The notes beneath the pieces were generated by a model that saw nothing but the letters and a program-made list of their open reading frames with translations, did not search any database and was not told the origin of the DNA. Positions 26,908-35,913 of a stretch of DNA of 64,000 bases are shown in pieces (the stretch's first letter is position 1; each line of letters begins with the position of its first letter). The position numbers were made by a program, and so were the translations under genes. Source of the stretch: DASPKM01 sp035628135 (GTDB lineage: Bacteria; Bacteroidota; Bacteroidia; Chitinophagales; Chitinophagaceae); the NCBI GenBank assembly GCA_035628135.1, contig DASPKM010000010.1, positions 682,001 to 746,000 of the forward strand, in the 5' to 3' direction.

Positions 26908-26923
26908 GTCATTAAGTCATTGG
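26908..26923 (-). repeat. Octad repeat block (CCAATGAC-TTAATGAC)
   Basis: On the minus strand two contiguous octads, CCAATGAC and TTAATGAC, lie 35-50 bases upstream of the carboxypeptidase start. The same octads occur in the opposite orientation at 27145-27184, so the two blocks form an inverted pair around the 325-base intergenic region, which holds no gene that I can see. Confidence 0.6.
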
Positions 26924-27144
26924 GCAAATTATTCATTACCCGGTAATCGGATATCATTAATGCCAAAGCCCTGATAATGCTCATTGCTTTATCTAAACCA
27001 TGTTCTCTCTGCCCAGTGTTATATTATCAAAGATCGGGCTGAAATAAAAACTGCTGCCTCATCGTTATTTTTCCGGATCATCCGATTATTAGGCACACCT
27101 TAGGTGTTATACCGAACATGACGAAGGATTAATGGATTCAACAC

Positions 27145-27184
27145 CTATTGACTTAATGACCTAATGACCCAATGACCCAATCTA
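27145..27184 (+). repeat. Octad repeat block, five units of YYAATGAC type
   Basis: CTATTGAC TTAATGAC CTAATGAC CCAATGAC CCAATCTA with an exact 8-nt period, ending 14 bases before the ATG at 27199. The units are conserved at the AATGAC core and vary at the first two bases. Confidence 0.75.
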
Positions 27185-27198
27185 ATCCAGTAACCCAT

Positions 27199-27807
27199 AT
27201 GAAACACCTATTGGCCCTCATTTCAGCGCTTTGCTGCGTTCAGCTTGCGGCCTTCAGCCAGACCGACTGGTACTATTTCCCTGATGAAATTTACTTTGTA
27301 AAGGAAGTGTCCGCCAAGGACTTGCGGGGAAAGGAGTTCCGTTACCAGATAGCCGTTAAGGCCGCTGCCACCGACACTTTTTCCAAAGTACGCATCAATG
27401 GAGTAGCCGCCGGCAAAGGGCGGGAAGATTTCCTGAATAATTCAAACTTCAGCAAGCAGCAATCCACCGAAAGCGAGTGGACCATCTATACCATTTCAGG
27501 CACCATCCCGCAGGAGGCCTGGAAGCTATGGTTCTACTCCGCGGTAAATGGCAATGGAGAATTTTATTTCGACGATGTGCAGTTCTATATCAAAGAAGGA
27601 AACGATTGGGTCCAACTGGAACTGAGCAATCCTTCGTTCGAAGAGGACCATAAAAATATTTTTAAAGGATATTACGTAAACAACCGGCAGACGCCGCACC
27701 TGAAAACGGCGATCTCAAAAACCGTTTCGCACCATGGGGAGCATTCGTTGCACGTTACCACGCACGGCCTTCGGCCTACAGTTCCAAGATCATTGACCAA
27801 ACAATAA
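27199..27807 (+). CDS. Secreted protein of unknown function, carbohydrate-binding-like
   Basis: The ATG at 27199 gives 202 residues with a Sec signal peptide (about residues 1-20, ending AAFSQ). An in-frame ATG at 27172 lies inside the repeat block and would spoil the signal. The mature part looks like a beta-sandwich of carbohydrate-binding-module type: WTIYTISGTIPQEAWKLWFY, GNGEFYFDDVQFYIKE and LSNPSFEEDHKN, patterns seen in galactose-binding-like domains attached to hydrolases. Here it stands alone with no catalytic domain. It ends at a strong bidirectional terminator shared with the convergent neighbour. Confidence 0.65.
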   Translation: MKHLLALISALCCVQLAAFSQTDWYYFPDEIYFVKEVSAKDLRGKEFRYQIAVKAAATDTFSKVRINGVAAGKGREDFLNNSNFSKQQSTESEWTIYTISGTIPQEAWKLWFYSAVNGNGEFYFDDVQFYIKEGNDWVQLELSNPSFEEDHKNIFKGYYVNNRQTPHLKTAISKTVSHHGEHSLHVTTHGLRPTVPRSLTKQ

Positions 27808-27813
27808 AACAAA

Positions 27814-27832
27814 CCCCCGCACAAAGCGGGGG
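27814..27832. terminator. Bidirectional intrinsic terminator
   Basis: Perfect stem CCCCCGC/GCGGGGG with loop ACAAA (27814-27820, 27826-27832). TTGTTGTTTA follows on the plus strand and TTTGTTTTA on the minus strand, so it can serve both convergent genes. Confidence 0.9.
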
Positions 27833-27865
27833 TTGTTGTTTATAACCGTCCAATAAAAATATCTT

Positions 27866-29005
27866 TTACCAGCGCGTCCTGTTTTCGATCCTGTTTCTTA
27901 ACTGCTGGTACACGTGCGAGTACAGCGCGTCGATAATATCGGATTCATCCACATACCTGTGCTGCCTGTTGTTATTTATCAAAGCCCAATCATAGCTGCT
28001 CAATGCCCTTGAATCGCCACGGTAAGTAGCGAACTCGAAGTTCAGGTCGATATGAGCAGGTATCCTGTTCCACTCCACGCGGCTTTGACTGGCCAGGTCA
28101 ACGATCTGGTATTCCATATCGGCCCTCGCATTTGCGGTGTGCTGGGTAATATGCAGCGTAGCTGTTACCGTTTTATAAATTGTTTTGCCGGTGCTGTCTT
28201 TGCCATTCTCTATGTCCTTGCTCACGGTCCTGGTATACGTACGGGCATGAGGAGTTGAAATGTACATGTTATCCCAGTTCAGGTCTACCATCCAGTCGGG
28301 CGTAACGTTCCGGCTGCGTGCTTCCCAATCGGTATAAAACCTTGCGCCGGAAATATGGCTTCCGAACGAGCCGCCAAGGTCGCGCACCAGTTCGCGCTGG
28401 AAGTTATCGGCCTTGAAGCTCCAATTACCATACATGTAACCACGCGTTTGAACGGGATTGATCATTACGTCGAGCGTTCCCTTTTCGCGGGCTTCGCTTA
28501 GCAGCCTCGATGTGTTACGGTAATTGGGATACAGCTTGTTTACTACCTGGAAGGCCTGGTATGCTCTGCGGGCATCCTGGCGGTCGTCTGTTTCCAGGAG
28601 TTGCATTCCCTGGTTGTAATACTCTTCCGCGCCGCTTTCCCTTGCATGGCGGATATCATTTGCATAATCGCGGGCCGATACCAGCCTGGCCGCCTCGGGC
28701 GAGCCGTTGATGGCACTATACACTTTTTGCAAAGCCTCCAGCTCGTTTATGATGTATTGCCAGCGGGCGGGATCGTTTGAGTTTTTGTAAGATGCGATTT
28801 TGTCTTCGTGCCGCTGAACCGACTGTTGGTATAGGGTGGGCAAGTCGTTCCTGGCCTCGGCATTGTTTCTTTTTTCTATTGCAGTGATAGCTTTGAACAG
28901 GTCCTTATCTTCCTTAGAAGCACCGGACAAGTTCCTGGATGTACCGCAGGAAACCAATACTACCAGCGAAAGCAGCACTGACAATATTCCTGTTATTCTT
29001 TTCAT
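27866..29005 (-). CDS. Lipoprotein of unknown function
   Basis: The ATG at 29005 starts a 379-residue protein with a lipoprotein signal (MKRITGILSVLLSLVVLVSC). The first half is helical and charged (about residues 35-170, with helix-turn-helix pairs suggestive of TPR-like repeats, for example QGMQLLETDDRQDARRAYQA). The second half is beta-rich (KTVTATLHITQHTANARADM, VEWNRIPAHIDLNFEF). No catalytic motif is seen. An earlier in-frame ATG at 29041 would put a hydrophilic stretch in front of the signal and is rejected. Confidence 0.75.
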   Translation of the reverse strand: MKRITGILSVLLSLVVLVSCGTSRNLSGASKEDKDLFKAITAIEKRNNAEARNDLPTLYQQSVQRHEDKIASYKNSNDPARWQYIINELEALQKVYSAINGSPEAARLVSARDYANDIRHARESGAEEYYNQGMQLLETDDRQDARRAYQAFQVVNKLYPNYRNTSRLLSEAREKGTLDVMINPVQTRGYMYGNWSFKADNFQRELVRDLGGSFGSHISGARFYTDWEARSRNVTPDWMVDLNWDNMYISTPHARTYTRTVSKDIENGKDSTGKTIYKTVTATLHITQHTANARADMEYQIVDLASQSRVEWNRIPAHIDLNFEFATYRGDSRALSSYDWALINNNRQHRYVDESDIIDALYSHVYQQLRNRIENRTRW

Positions 29006-29246
29006 TTTTTTGTTGGTTCCTTTACCTGCATTAGAGCGCAAAACAGGTACCGGGTGATGTTACGAAACGTTAAAGCACATACGTTGAAAAAGGATTTAAC
29101 AATCCTTACATTTTCGCCGCCATGAACAACGCCCGGACCGTAATTTATACAATCTTCCGATGCCCGGATATTACCCGTTCGAACCGCTAAAACCGATCCT
29201 CCGCGCAAGTGGCAATAGTGTTGTAGCTTTCGAAAAATTGAAGCGT

Positions 29247-29819
29247 ATGAAGCTTGTTTTGTTCCTCGGAGCCTGCTTATTAGCTGTTGCGGATGCCACC
29301 GCCGGCAATCACGCCACGCATGCGGTTGTTTCTAACCACGACCCCCATATCCCCGATAGCATTCCGGCTGACCGGAAAGACGTTGGTTCTATAGAAGGCA
29401 TTATCGCCGCGCTATATGAGGTGATTTCCGGGCCAGCGGGACAAAAGCGCAACTGGGACAGGCTGCGTACCCTCTTCATTCCGGAAGCCCGCCTGATACC
29501 AACCGGCAAGCGTGCCGACGGTAGCAGTGGCAAGAGAGTATTGAGCGTGGAAGATTATATCAATACTTCGGGCCCCTTCCTGGAAAAGAACGGTTTTTTT
29601 GAAGTGGAGATCGGGCGCAGGACCGACCAGTTCGGAAACATCGTGCATGTGTTCAGCGCTTATGCATCTAAAAAAACTGAAGCAGATGAAAAGCCCTTCA
29701 TGCGTGGCATCAATAGCATACAGCTATGGAACGATGGTACACGCTGGTGGATAGTAACGATATTCTGGCAAAACGAAAGCCCTGATGTACCGATACCAGA
29801 GCAATACCTAAAGAAGTAA
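29247..29819 (+). CDS. Secreted NTF2/SnoaL-like protein
   Basis: From the ATG at 29247 the protein has 190 residues with a Sec signal peptide (about residues 1-19, ending VADATAG). The rest matches an NTF2-like cone fold: SIEGIIAALYEVISG, RLRTLFIPEARLIPTG, FFEVEIGRRTDQFGNIVHVFSAYAS and WNDGTRWWIVTIFWQ. Such domains are used as ligand pockets or small enzymes. The function is not defined. It stands alone on the plus strand. Confidence 0.75.
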   Translation: MKLVLFLGACLLAVADATAGNHATHAVVSNHDPHIPDSIPADRKDVGSIEGIIAALYEVISGPAGQKRNWDRLRTLFIPEARLIPTGKRADGSSGKRVLSVEDYINTSGPFLEKNGFFEVEIGRRTDQFGNIVHVFSAYASKKTEADEKPFMRGINSIQLWNDGTRWWIVTIFWQNESPDVPIPEQYLKK

Positions 29820-30136
29820 TCATCTTCCGATCTTATCCGGCAATCACGGCCCTAAGTCATTGTATTCACAGTTGACAAAATAGTTTTCACTTCATGCCAT
29901 TATTCTCGTTGCTGTCCGAATACGGATACTCTACTGCTGTGAGTGTCTGCCCAAATAGGATTTGCACCTGAAATGCAAACCAAAATCAGTATGCAACACA
30001 TGGTCCATAACAGAACAAGAAACGTAACATGAACTTTGGGTAGCTACAGATCAAAAAAATCCAGGCTGAATTATTTGATTAATCAGTTCCCCATAGAAAA
30101 TAACGGCCCAATGACCTATTGACCAATCATCGATTA
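29820..30136. other. Intergenic region without a gene
   Basis: 317 bases, AT-rich, with no ORF or RNA that I can support. The only structure is an octad block at its right end (30108-30135). Confidence 0.5.
30108..30135 (+). repeat. Third octad repeat block
   Basis: CCAATGAC CTATTGAC CAATCAT CGATTATT. The first two units are identical to units of the block at 27145-27184; the last two are degenerate. It ends one base before the stop codon of the HAD gene on the other strand. Confidence 0.6.
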
Positions 30137-30742
30137 TTAAGTGATGCGATCCAGCTCTTCCCTCAATTGCTCGGGCGATTTAAAATGGATAGTAGCAAAC
30201 CCCAATTGCGCGGCGGGTTCCAGGTTCCTTTTATTATCATCGATATAAACAGCGGTGGTAGGATCGATGCCAAAACGCTCGATAAGCAACTCATAAATCT
30301 TCAGGAATGGCTTCCTTGTCTTTTCCTCTCCCGAAACCAGCCGCCCATCGAACCAGTGCAGGAACTCATACTTCTGCAGCGCAACGGGAAAGGTCTCGTG
30401 GCTCCAGTTGGTGAGTGCGTATAATTTGAATCGTTTACTGTCCTTCAGTTCGCGCAGCAATTCTACCGAGCCGGTAATAGGGCCCCCGAGCATTTCTTCC
30501 CAGCGGCCATAGTATGCGCGGATGTTTTGTTCATGCTCGGGAAATTTGGTCACCAGCTGTTCGGTGGCTTCTTTAAGGGGGCGCCCGGCGTCCTGTTCTT
30601 CGTTCCAGTCCGGCGTGCAGATATTGTTATAGAACCAGCGCATTTTTTCATCGTCCTCAAAAATGGTGCGGTACACATAATCGGGATTCCAGTCTACCAA
30701 CACACCGCCGAGGTCAAAAACGATCGTATCGATTTTTTTCAT
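30137..30742 (-). CDS. HAD-superfamily hydrolase (class IA)
   Basis: The ATG at 30742 (MKKIDTIVFDLGGVLVDW) gives 201 residues. Motif I is FDLGGVLVDW with the nucleophilic aspartate, motif II ALTNWS, motif III lysine near GEEKTRKPFLKIYELL, and motif IV VYIDDNKRNL. The helical cap lies between motifs I and II. These cytosolic phosphatases or dehalogenases act on small phosphorylated metabolites; the substrate is not predictable. A perfect -7 box ends five bases before the ATG, so the mRNA may be leaderless even though the gene follows the DMT transporter on the same strand. Confidence 0.88.
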   Translation of the reverse strand: MKKIDTIVFDLGGVLVDWNPDYVYRTIFEDDEKMRWFYNNICTPDWNEEQDAGRPLKEATEQLVTKFPEHEQNIRAYYGRWEEMLGGPITGSVELLRELKDSKRFKLYALTNWSHETFPVALQKYEFLHWFDGRLVSGEEKTRKPFLKIYELLIERFGIDPTTAVYIDDNKRNLEPAAQLGFATIHFKSPEQLREELDRIT

Positions 30743-30747
30743 GGGTG

Positions 30748-30755
30748 CAAAGATA
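30748..30755 (-). promoter_or_regulatory. -7 box five bases from the HAD start
   Basis: On the minus strand TATCTTTG, exact TAnnTTTG, in the 17-base gap behind the DMT stop. With transcription starting about 4-5 nt after the box the message would begin at the ATG. Confidence 0.55.
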
Positions 30756-30759
30756 ATTG

Positions 30760-31659
30760 CTATCCGCTCCTTCTTTTCACAATGGAGATCATTACCCCGC
30801 TGATAACGATGCAACAAATACCGGTGAGCGATATCACGTCCGGAAATGCATCGCCGAGCATAATGCCTATCGCGGTTGAAAAAATAATATTGGTATACCC
30901 GATCGCCGATACTATGCCCGCCTTATCCGCCCCATAAGCCTTTGTAACAAAATATTGCCCGAATAAGGCCGCCAATCCCATCATCAATATAAAGATCCAT
31001 TCTTCGCCAACCGGCCAGCGCCAGCCAATCACAAACAACCCGTCTGCCGGCAAGCCTGCGCCATAATACAACAGCATGGATAAAGCAGGAACTATAACGC
31101 CGCACAGCAGGAACGACAGCACAATCATTCGCGGATCATAGTACGGCGCTATCCGGTTCAGGGTAAGATAAGCAATGGCCGAAGTAATGCCCGAAACCAA
31201 TCCCGCCAAATGATACTCCACCGGCAAATGCATGTTGGGCTTGTAAATAAGCAGCATGCCGGTAAAGCCCAATAAAACGGCCAGCGATACCCGAACACCA
31301 TGATACTCCCTGAACAACAGGTAAGAAAACAGCGCAATGAAAATGGCCGAGGTGAGATTGTATGTCATGGCCGTTCCCAGGGGCATGTGCAGAATGCAAA
31401 ACAACAAAGTGTATAATGCAACCGTGCCCATAATGCCTCTAAAGGCCAGCCATGAAAATTTGCCTCCTTTATTTACCGGCGCCCGGTGCGCAAAACCCAT
31501 CATGATCACCACCAGCCCCACTGCATTCCTGTAAAACACCAACTGCCCGGCATTGAATGAATCCTTCAGGGCCTTGGCAGCACCGCCCATCACGGAAAAG
31601 CCCATAGCGGCCAGCAGCATAAAGAAAATACCCTGGTATTTTTTGTCTATCCGGTTCAA
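30760..31659 (-). CDS. EamA/DMT-superfamily transporter
   Basis: The 299-residue protein has ten hydrophobic segments in two EamA repeats (about residues 10-140 and 155-290), the standard drug/metabolite transporter topology. Typical segments are MLLAAMGFSVMGGAAKAL at the start and GIMLGDAFPDVISLTGICCI near the end. The first possible codon is TTG at 31659; an in-frame ATG 13 codons later is an alternative, but the TTG start supplies a normal charged cytoplasmic N-terminus. It exports or imports an unknown small molecule. The HAD gene follows after 17 bases. Confidence 0.85.
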   Translation of the reverse strand: MNRIDKKYQGIFFMLLAAMGFSVMGGAAKALKDSFNAGQLVFYRNAVGLVVIMMGFAHRAPVNKGGKFSWLAFRGIMGTVALYTLLFCILHMPLGTAMTYNLTSAIFIALFSYLLFREYHGVRVSLAVLLGFTGMLLIYKPNMHLPVEYHLAGLVSGITSAIAYLTLNRIAPYYDPRMIVLSFLLCGVIVPALSMLLYYGAGLPADGLFVIGWRWPVGEEWIFILMMGLAALFGQYFVTKAYGADKAGIVSAIGYTNIIFSTAIGIMLGDAFPDVISLTGICCIVISGVMISIVKRRSG

Positions 31660-31777
31660 TGGTCGGTTATCGTTGAAGAATTGATGGTTATTTTCAGCGG
31701 TAGAATACGGTTTGGGCTTTTAACTAGTGTATTGATTATGACTGCGGGTTTCCGGACATCATAAAAATATTCGCATG

Positions 31778-32929
31778 TTACCGCGGGAATATTTTCGCCA
31801 GTTTGCTTACCGCGGCCTCCAAAGTCTCTTTCTTTTTGGCAAAGCAAAACCTTAGCACATGGTCATCCTTGCCGTCCTGGTAAAAAGCTGATACGGGGAT
31901 GGTTGCTACCCCTGCTTCCCTTGTTAACCGGATGGCAAGGTCCTTATCCGGCTCATCGCTGATGTTTTTATAGGTGCCGCAAATAAAATAGCTGCCGCTG
32001 CTCGGCAACAGCTCAAACCGCGTTTGCTGCATCAGGCGGGTAAAATAGTCACGCTTCTCCTGTAAGAAGCCGCCGAGCTGAAGGTAAGCATCCTTATTTT
32101 TCAGGAACTCCGCCAACGCCACCTGCGAGGGTGTATGGCAAGTAAAACAATTGAACTGGTGCACTTTCCGGAATTCCTTCATCAACGGTGCGGGAGCGAT
32201 GCAATACCCTAGCTTCCATCCGGTGCAGTGGTATACTTTACCGAATGAAAAACACACAAAGCTGCGCTGCAGCAGGTCATCGTACCGTAGCATGCTCAGG
32301 TGCGGCTGCCCATCAAAGATCAGGTGTTCGTACACTTCATCGCTCACAACGAAAATATTGGTGCCCTTTACAATGTTGCGCAGTTGCACAATATCGTCTT
32401 CGCTCAGCACGCTGCCCGTAGGGTTGTGCGGCGAGTTGAGCAGGATAGCTTTTGTTCGTGAAGTAATGTGTTGCCGCACCGCGGGCCAATCAATTTTATA
32501 ATCGGGAAACCGCAGGTTAATGCGCACCGCACGGGCGCCGTTGATCTCTACATTGGGAATATAGCTGTCGTAGGCGGGCTCAAAAACAATCACCTCGTCA
32601 CCCGGCTCTAATATGGTGGTCAGTGCCGTATAAATGGCATAGGTGCCGCCGGGGGTGATGGTAATTTCGGTATCGGGGTTTATGGTTGGCCCGTACAGTT
32701 CCTGCACTTTACGCGACAACACTTCTTTCAGCGGCATCCAGCCCGGCATCGGCGCGTACTGGTTAAACCCATTGTTCATGGCGGCATTCACCAGGCTAAT
32801 CAATTCGGCGTTCATCGGAAAATCGGGGAAGCCCTGTCCCAGGTTAACGGCCTTGTGCTCGGTGGCCAAGGCGCTCATAACCGTAAAAATGGTAGTACCT
32901 ACCTGCGGCAGCTTGGAATTTATGTGCAA
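31778..32929 (-). CDS. Class I/II PLP aminotransferase, methionine/kynurenine aminotransferase type
   Basis: The 383-residue enzyme belongs to the fold-type I PLP family near YbdL (methionine aminotransferase) and kynurenine aminotransferases. Visible motifs are LGQGFPDFPM at the N-terminus, the substrate loop NSPHNPTG, the cofactor aspartate/tyrosine segment SDEVYEHL, the PLP lysine in SFGKVYHCTGWKLGY and the carboxylate arginine in HVLRFCFAKK. The length fits. The exact amino acid used cannot be decided by eye. It is transcribed away from the rhomboid genes. Confidence 0.88.
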   Translation of the reverse strand: MHINSKLPQVGTTIFTVMSALATEHKAVNLGQGFPDFPMNAELISLVNAAMNNGFNQYAPMPGWMPLKEVLSRKVQELYGPTINPDTEITITPGGTYAIYTALTTILEPGDEVIVFEPAYDSYIPNVEINGARAVRINLRFPDYKIDWPAVRQHITSRTKAILLNSPHNPTGSVLSEDDIVQLRNIVKGTNIFVVSDEVYEHLIFDGQPHLSMLRYDDLLQRSFVCFSFGKVYHCTGWKLGYCIAPAPLMKEFRKVHQFNCFTCHTPSQVALAEFLKNKDAYLQLGGFLQEKRDYFTRLMQQTRFELLPSSGSYFICGTYKNISDEPDKDLAIRLTREAGVATIPVSAFYQDGKDDHVLRFCFAKKKETLEAAVSKLAKIFPR

Positions 32930-33028
32930 GGTTTACTGTTTAAAATGAAAAGTAAAAATAGCCCGATTTAAATAATTGAGTGGGCACACAGCAGGATGGT
33001 GAACTATCTTTACGCAAACTTTTTTGGA

Positions 33029-33736
33029 ATGTCCGAGTTTCGCCCGACCAGCTTCAACATACTGCCGGTAATTATCAAAAACCTGATGATCGTTAATGGA
33101 TTGGTGTACCTGGCGAAAATTACTTTGCAGCAACAAGGCTCGTTCTGGCTTACGGAAAACCTGGCCTTGTTCGATGTTCGCTCCGTGTATTTTCGCCCGC
33201 ACCAGATCATAACACATATGTTCATGCACGCTGGTTTCGGGCATCTTTTCTTTAACATGTTTGTTTTATGGATGTTCGGCAGCACCCTGGAAAATTTATG
33301 GGGCCCAAAAAGGTTTTTGATCTTTTACGTTGTTTGCGGAATAGGGGCGGCACTGTTGCACCTGGGCGTGATGTATATTCAAAACACCCAGTTTGTTGAA
33401 CAAATTCAAGCCTTGAACCCGTTCCTCGACCAGCAGGAGATAGGAGAATTGTATGCGATACTCAACATTCCCACGGTGGGCGCATCGGGAGCGATATATG
33501 GTTGCCTCGCGGGGTTTGGCTACCTGTTTCCCAATAGCCTGATCTATCTTTATTTCCTGGTCCCTATCCGCGCAAAATATTTAATAGGCGGCTTGATACT
33601 GATCCAGCTCTGGATGGGTACCGCGGGCGGCGCCGGCCGTGGAGGCGTTGCGCACTGGGCACACCTTGGTGGTGCGTTGGTTGGATTTTTATTAGTATAT
33701 TATTGGAACAAAACAAACCGGAAACGGTTTTATTAA
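33029..33736 (+). CDS. Rhomboid-family intramembrane serine protease (first of a tandem pair)
   Basis: I use the ATG at 33029 (MSEFRPTSFNILP, 235 residues) because an upstream ATG at 32996 precedes a near-consensus -7 box (TATCTTTA, 33005-33012). Six to seven membrane segments. The catalytic serine is in PTVGASGAIYG, the catalytic histidine in VAHWAHLGGAL, and the first-loop HMFMHAGFGHLFFNMF matches the family. It cleaves membrane helices of unknown substrates in the inner membrane. The second rhomboid follows after 86 bases. Confidence 0.92.
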   Translation: MSEFRPTSFNILPVIIKNLMIVNGLVYLAKITLQQQGSFWLTENLALFDVRSVYFRPHQIITHMFMHAGFGHLFFNMFVLWMFGSTLENLWGPKRFLIFYVVCGIGAALLHLGVMYIQNTQFVEQIQALNPFLDQQEIGELYAILNIPTVGASGAIYGCLAGFGYLFPNSLIYLYFLVPIRAKYLIGGLILIQLWMGTAGGAGRGGVAHWAHLGGALVGFLLVYYWNKTNRKRFY

Positions 33737-33822
33737 ACATAAAGGGCTCGGCTTGGCAGCATACGATTAACCCCCGTGCAACCGTTTTAGTAAAGGGTTC
33801 TACTTATTAATTTATAAACTGA

Positions 33823-34752
33823 GTGAACGTGCCGCTGGAAGAACGCTACAGAAAGAAAATGGTGCTTGGCCAGGACGGAAACCACCTGGTGAACCTCGTT
33901 GTGATCATCGGAGTGGTCTTCATGATCTTTAAGCTCATCTTTGTTATCTATCACCTGGCGCAACTGGATAAAACCGCCTATTACACGCATATATTCGACT
34001 GGTTCCGGCTGCCGGCAGAGTTCGACCGCATGATGACGCGGCCCTGGACCATCATTACCTATATGTTCATGCACGATGGCGTATTTCACGTGCTGGGCAA
34101 CCTGCTGTGGCTATGGGCCTTCGGGTACATCATGCAGGACCTTGCCGGCAACGGCAAGATCATCCCGATCTTTTTGTACGGAGGCTTTGCGGGCGCCCTG
34201 TTCTTTTTGGCCTCGTACAACATTATTCCCAAGCTGGTGGCCGATGCCCCGGGCTCTACCCTCGAAGGCGCATCGGCTGGCGTAATGGCGGTAGCGGTGG
34301 CCACTACCATGCTGGCGCCGGATTACCGCATCTTTCCCATGCTTAACGGAGGCATACCGCTTTGGGTGCTTACGGTAATTTTTGTGATCATCGACTTTGC
34401 CACATTGCCGGTGAGCAATACCGGTGGACATATCGCGCACATAGCAGGAGCAGCAACAGGCTTTGTTTTTATATATCAAATGCGAAAAGGCAACGACTGG
34501 AGCACGTGGATGAATGCGGTTTTCAATTGGGCGGGCAATCTTTTCAACCCCAATAAACCACAGAAAGCAAAGCCGCAAAAGCAGAAATATTTTTATAAGG
34601 TTGGCAAAACCAGCCCGTATAAAAAAGTTCCGAACGTTACACAAAAACGCATCGACGAGATATTGGATAAGATAAACATGAAGGGCTACCGATTCCTGAC
34701 CGAAGAAGAAAAAGAGATTTTGAGGAGGGCATCGGAAGACGACAATTTGTAA
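33823..34752 (+). CDS. Rhomboid-family intramembrane serine protease with C-terminal cytoplasmic tail
   Basis: The 309-residue protein starts with GTG (a second GTG is two codons further). The membrane domain has TYMFMHDGVFHVLGNLLW, the catalytic serine in LEGASAGVMAV and the catalytic histidine in GGHIAHIAGAATGF. After about residue 235 a positively charged linker (NKPQKAKPQKQKYFYK) leads to a conserved short C-terminal motif (RIDEILDKINMKGYRFLTEE), a tail known in Bacteroidota rhomboids (DUF6576-like). The EEP-family gene follows after 9 bases, suggesting one operon of three genes. Confidence 0.92.
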   Translation: MNVPLEERYRKKMVLGQDGNHLVNLVVIIGVVFMIFKLIFVIYHLAQLDKTAYYTHIFDWFRLPAEFDRMMTRPWTIITYMFMHDGVFHVLGNLLWLWAFGYIMQDLAGNGKIIPIFLYGGFAGALFFLASYNIIPKLVADAPGSTLEGASAGVMAVAVATTMLAPDYRIFPMLNGGIPLWVLTVIFVIIDFATLPVSNTGGHIAHIAGAATGFVFIYQMRKGNDWSTWMNAVFNWAGNLFNPNKPQKAKPQKQKYFYKVGKTSPYKKVPNVTQKRIDEILDKINMKGYRFLTEEEKEILRRASEDDNL

Positions 34753-34761
34753 ATTCGGCTA

Positions 34762-35913
34762 ATGGCCAGTTTTTTCCGGCGGCTTACCAAGCGCTTTTTT
34801 ATCATTACGAACATCACATTGGCTAGCCTGTTACTGCTATCCTGTGCAAATGCTTTCCTTCATCCCGGCCAGTGGTGGTTGATCGCCTTGCTGGGCCTGT
34901 TGTTCCCGCTATTGGTTTTATTGGTATTCGGGTTCCTTATTTTTTGGACCCTCATTGGTTCAAGGTGGGCCTTTGTATCGCTGATGGCTTTGATACTGAG
35001 CTGGCCCAACCTCGCCGCTTTTTATGCCTGGAACTTCAGCGCGGGTTTCAAGGCAGAAAAACAGCCGTCGGCGGTGCGCATACTCTCATGGAACGTGCAT
35101 TACTTCGATCAAATGTACCGGCAGGGCCAACAACAGCAAAGCCAGCGCATTCCCATTATTAATTTTCTGAAACAGCAAGATGCCGACGTGTTATGCCTGC
35201 AGGAATTTTTTGAATCGAATAGTCCCGGCTACGATTCCAATATCAATTACATCAAACAAAATCTCGATTATCCTTATCATTACTTTGTAGATGATTACCG
35301 CCTGGCCCACAACCTGTATAAAGTTGGCCCGGTTATTTTTTCCAGATATCCCATCATAAGCACCCAGCGGTTGGAATTTGACGGCGCCGCCAATATGCGG
35401 CTGAGCGAAAGCCTGATCTCCGCCGACCTGAACGTGCATGGCGATACCATTAGAATTTATACCACGCACCTGCAGTCTGTAATGTTCCGGCGCAGGGACT
35501 ATCAATACATCGAAAAGATCAAAAAAGTGGAGGACAGCCTGCTGGAAGCGTCCAAATCCATCGTAAAAAAATTAAGGCAGGCTTATTCCATCCGTGGATC
35601 ACAGGCGGAAAGTGTGCGGCACGAGCTCGACAATAGCCCATACCCGAGCGTTTTATGCGGCGATTTTAATGATGTGCCTAATTCCTATACCTATTTCCGG
35701 ATAAGAGGGGGTATGCAGGATGCCTTTATCAGCCGGGGAGCGGGCATTGGGCGGACGTATTCCAGCATTTCACCCACGCTGCGCATCGATTACATATTTG
35801 CCGACGACCGGTTCAGTATCGACCAATGCAAAAAGGTGGAGCTTTCTTATTCCGATCACTACCCGGTTATTGCCGATCTGATTTTACGAAATGAGGGTAA
35901 AGCCGCTAAGTAA
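34762..35913 (+). CDS. Membrane-anchored endonuclease/exonuclease/phosphatase-family hydrolase
   Basis: The 383-residue protein has three N-terminal membrane segments (about residues 13-95) and then an EEP domain with all its hallmarks: ILSWNVHYFD, the catalytic glutamate in ADVLCLQEFFES, GDFNDVPNSYTYF and the C-terminal SDHYPVIADLI. The enzyme class includes nucleases, inositol-phosphate phosphatases and sphingomyelinases. The active site is predicted to face the periplasm or cytoplasm depending on topology, which I cannot decide. It is the third gene of the apparent rhomboid operon. Confidence 0.88.
   Translation: MASFFRRLTKRFFIITNITLASLLLLSCANAFLHPGQWWLIALLGLLFPLLVLLVFGFLIFWTLIGSRWAFVSLMALILSWPNLAAFYAWNFSAGFKAEKQPSAVRILSWNVHYFDQMYRQGQQQQSQRIPIINFLKQQDADVLCLQEFFESNSPGYDSNINYIKQNLDYPYHYFVDDYRLAHNLYKVGPVIFSRYPIISTQRLEFDGAANMRLSESLISADLNVHGDTIRIYTTHLQSVMFRRRDYQYIEKIKKVEDSLLEASKSIVKKLRQAYSIRGSQAESVRHELDNSPYPSVLCGDFNDVPNSYTYFRIRGGMQDAFISRGAGIGRTYSSISPTLRIDYIFADDRFSIDQCKKVELSYSDHYPVIADLILRNEGKAAK

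Noticed and set aside
27145..27184. CRISPR array
   Set aside because: The units are 8 nt, contiguous, without spacers, and no cas gene is near.
27760..27843. Possible frameshift at the 3' end of the secreted carbohydrate-binding-like gene; the next frame reads YSSKIIDQTIKQ
   Set aside because: The alternative frame would run through the strong terminator hairpin at 27814-27832, which makes the annotated stop at 27805-27807 more plausible; a homologue alignment would settle it.
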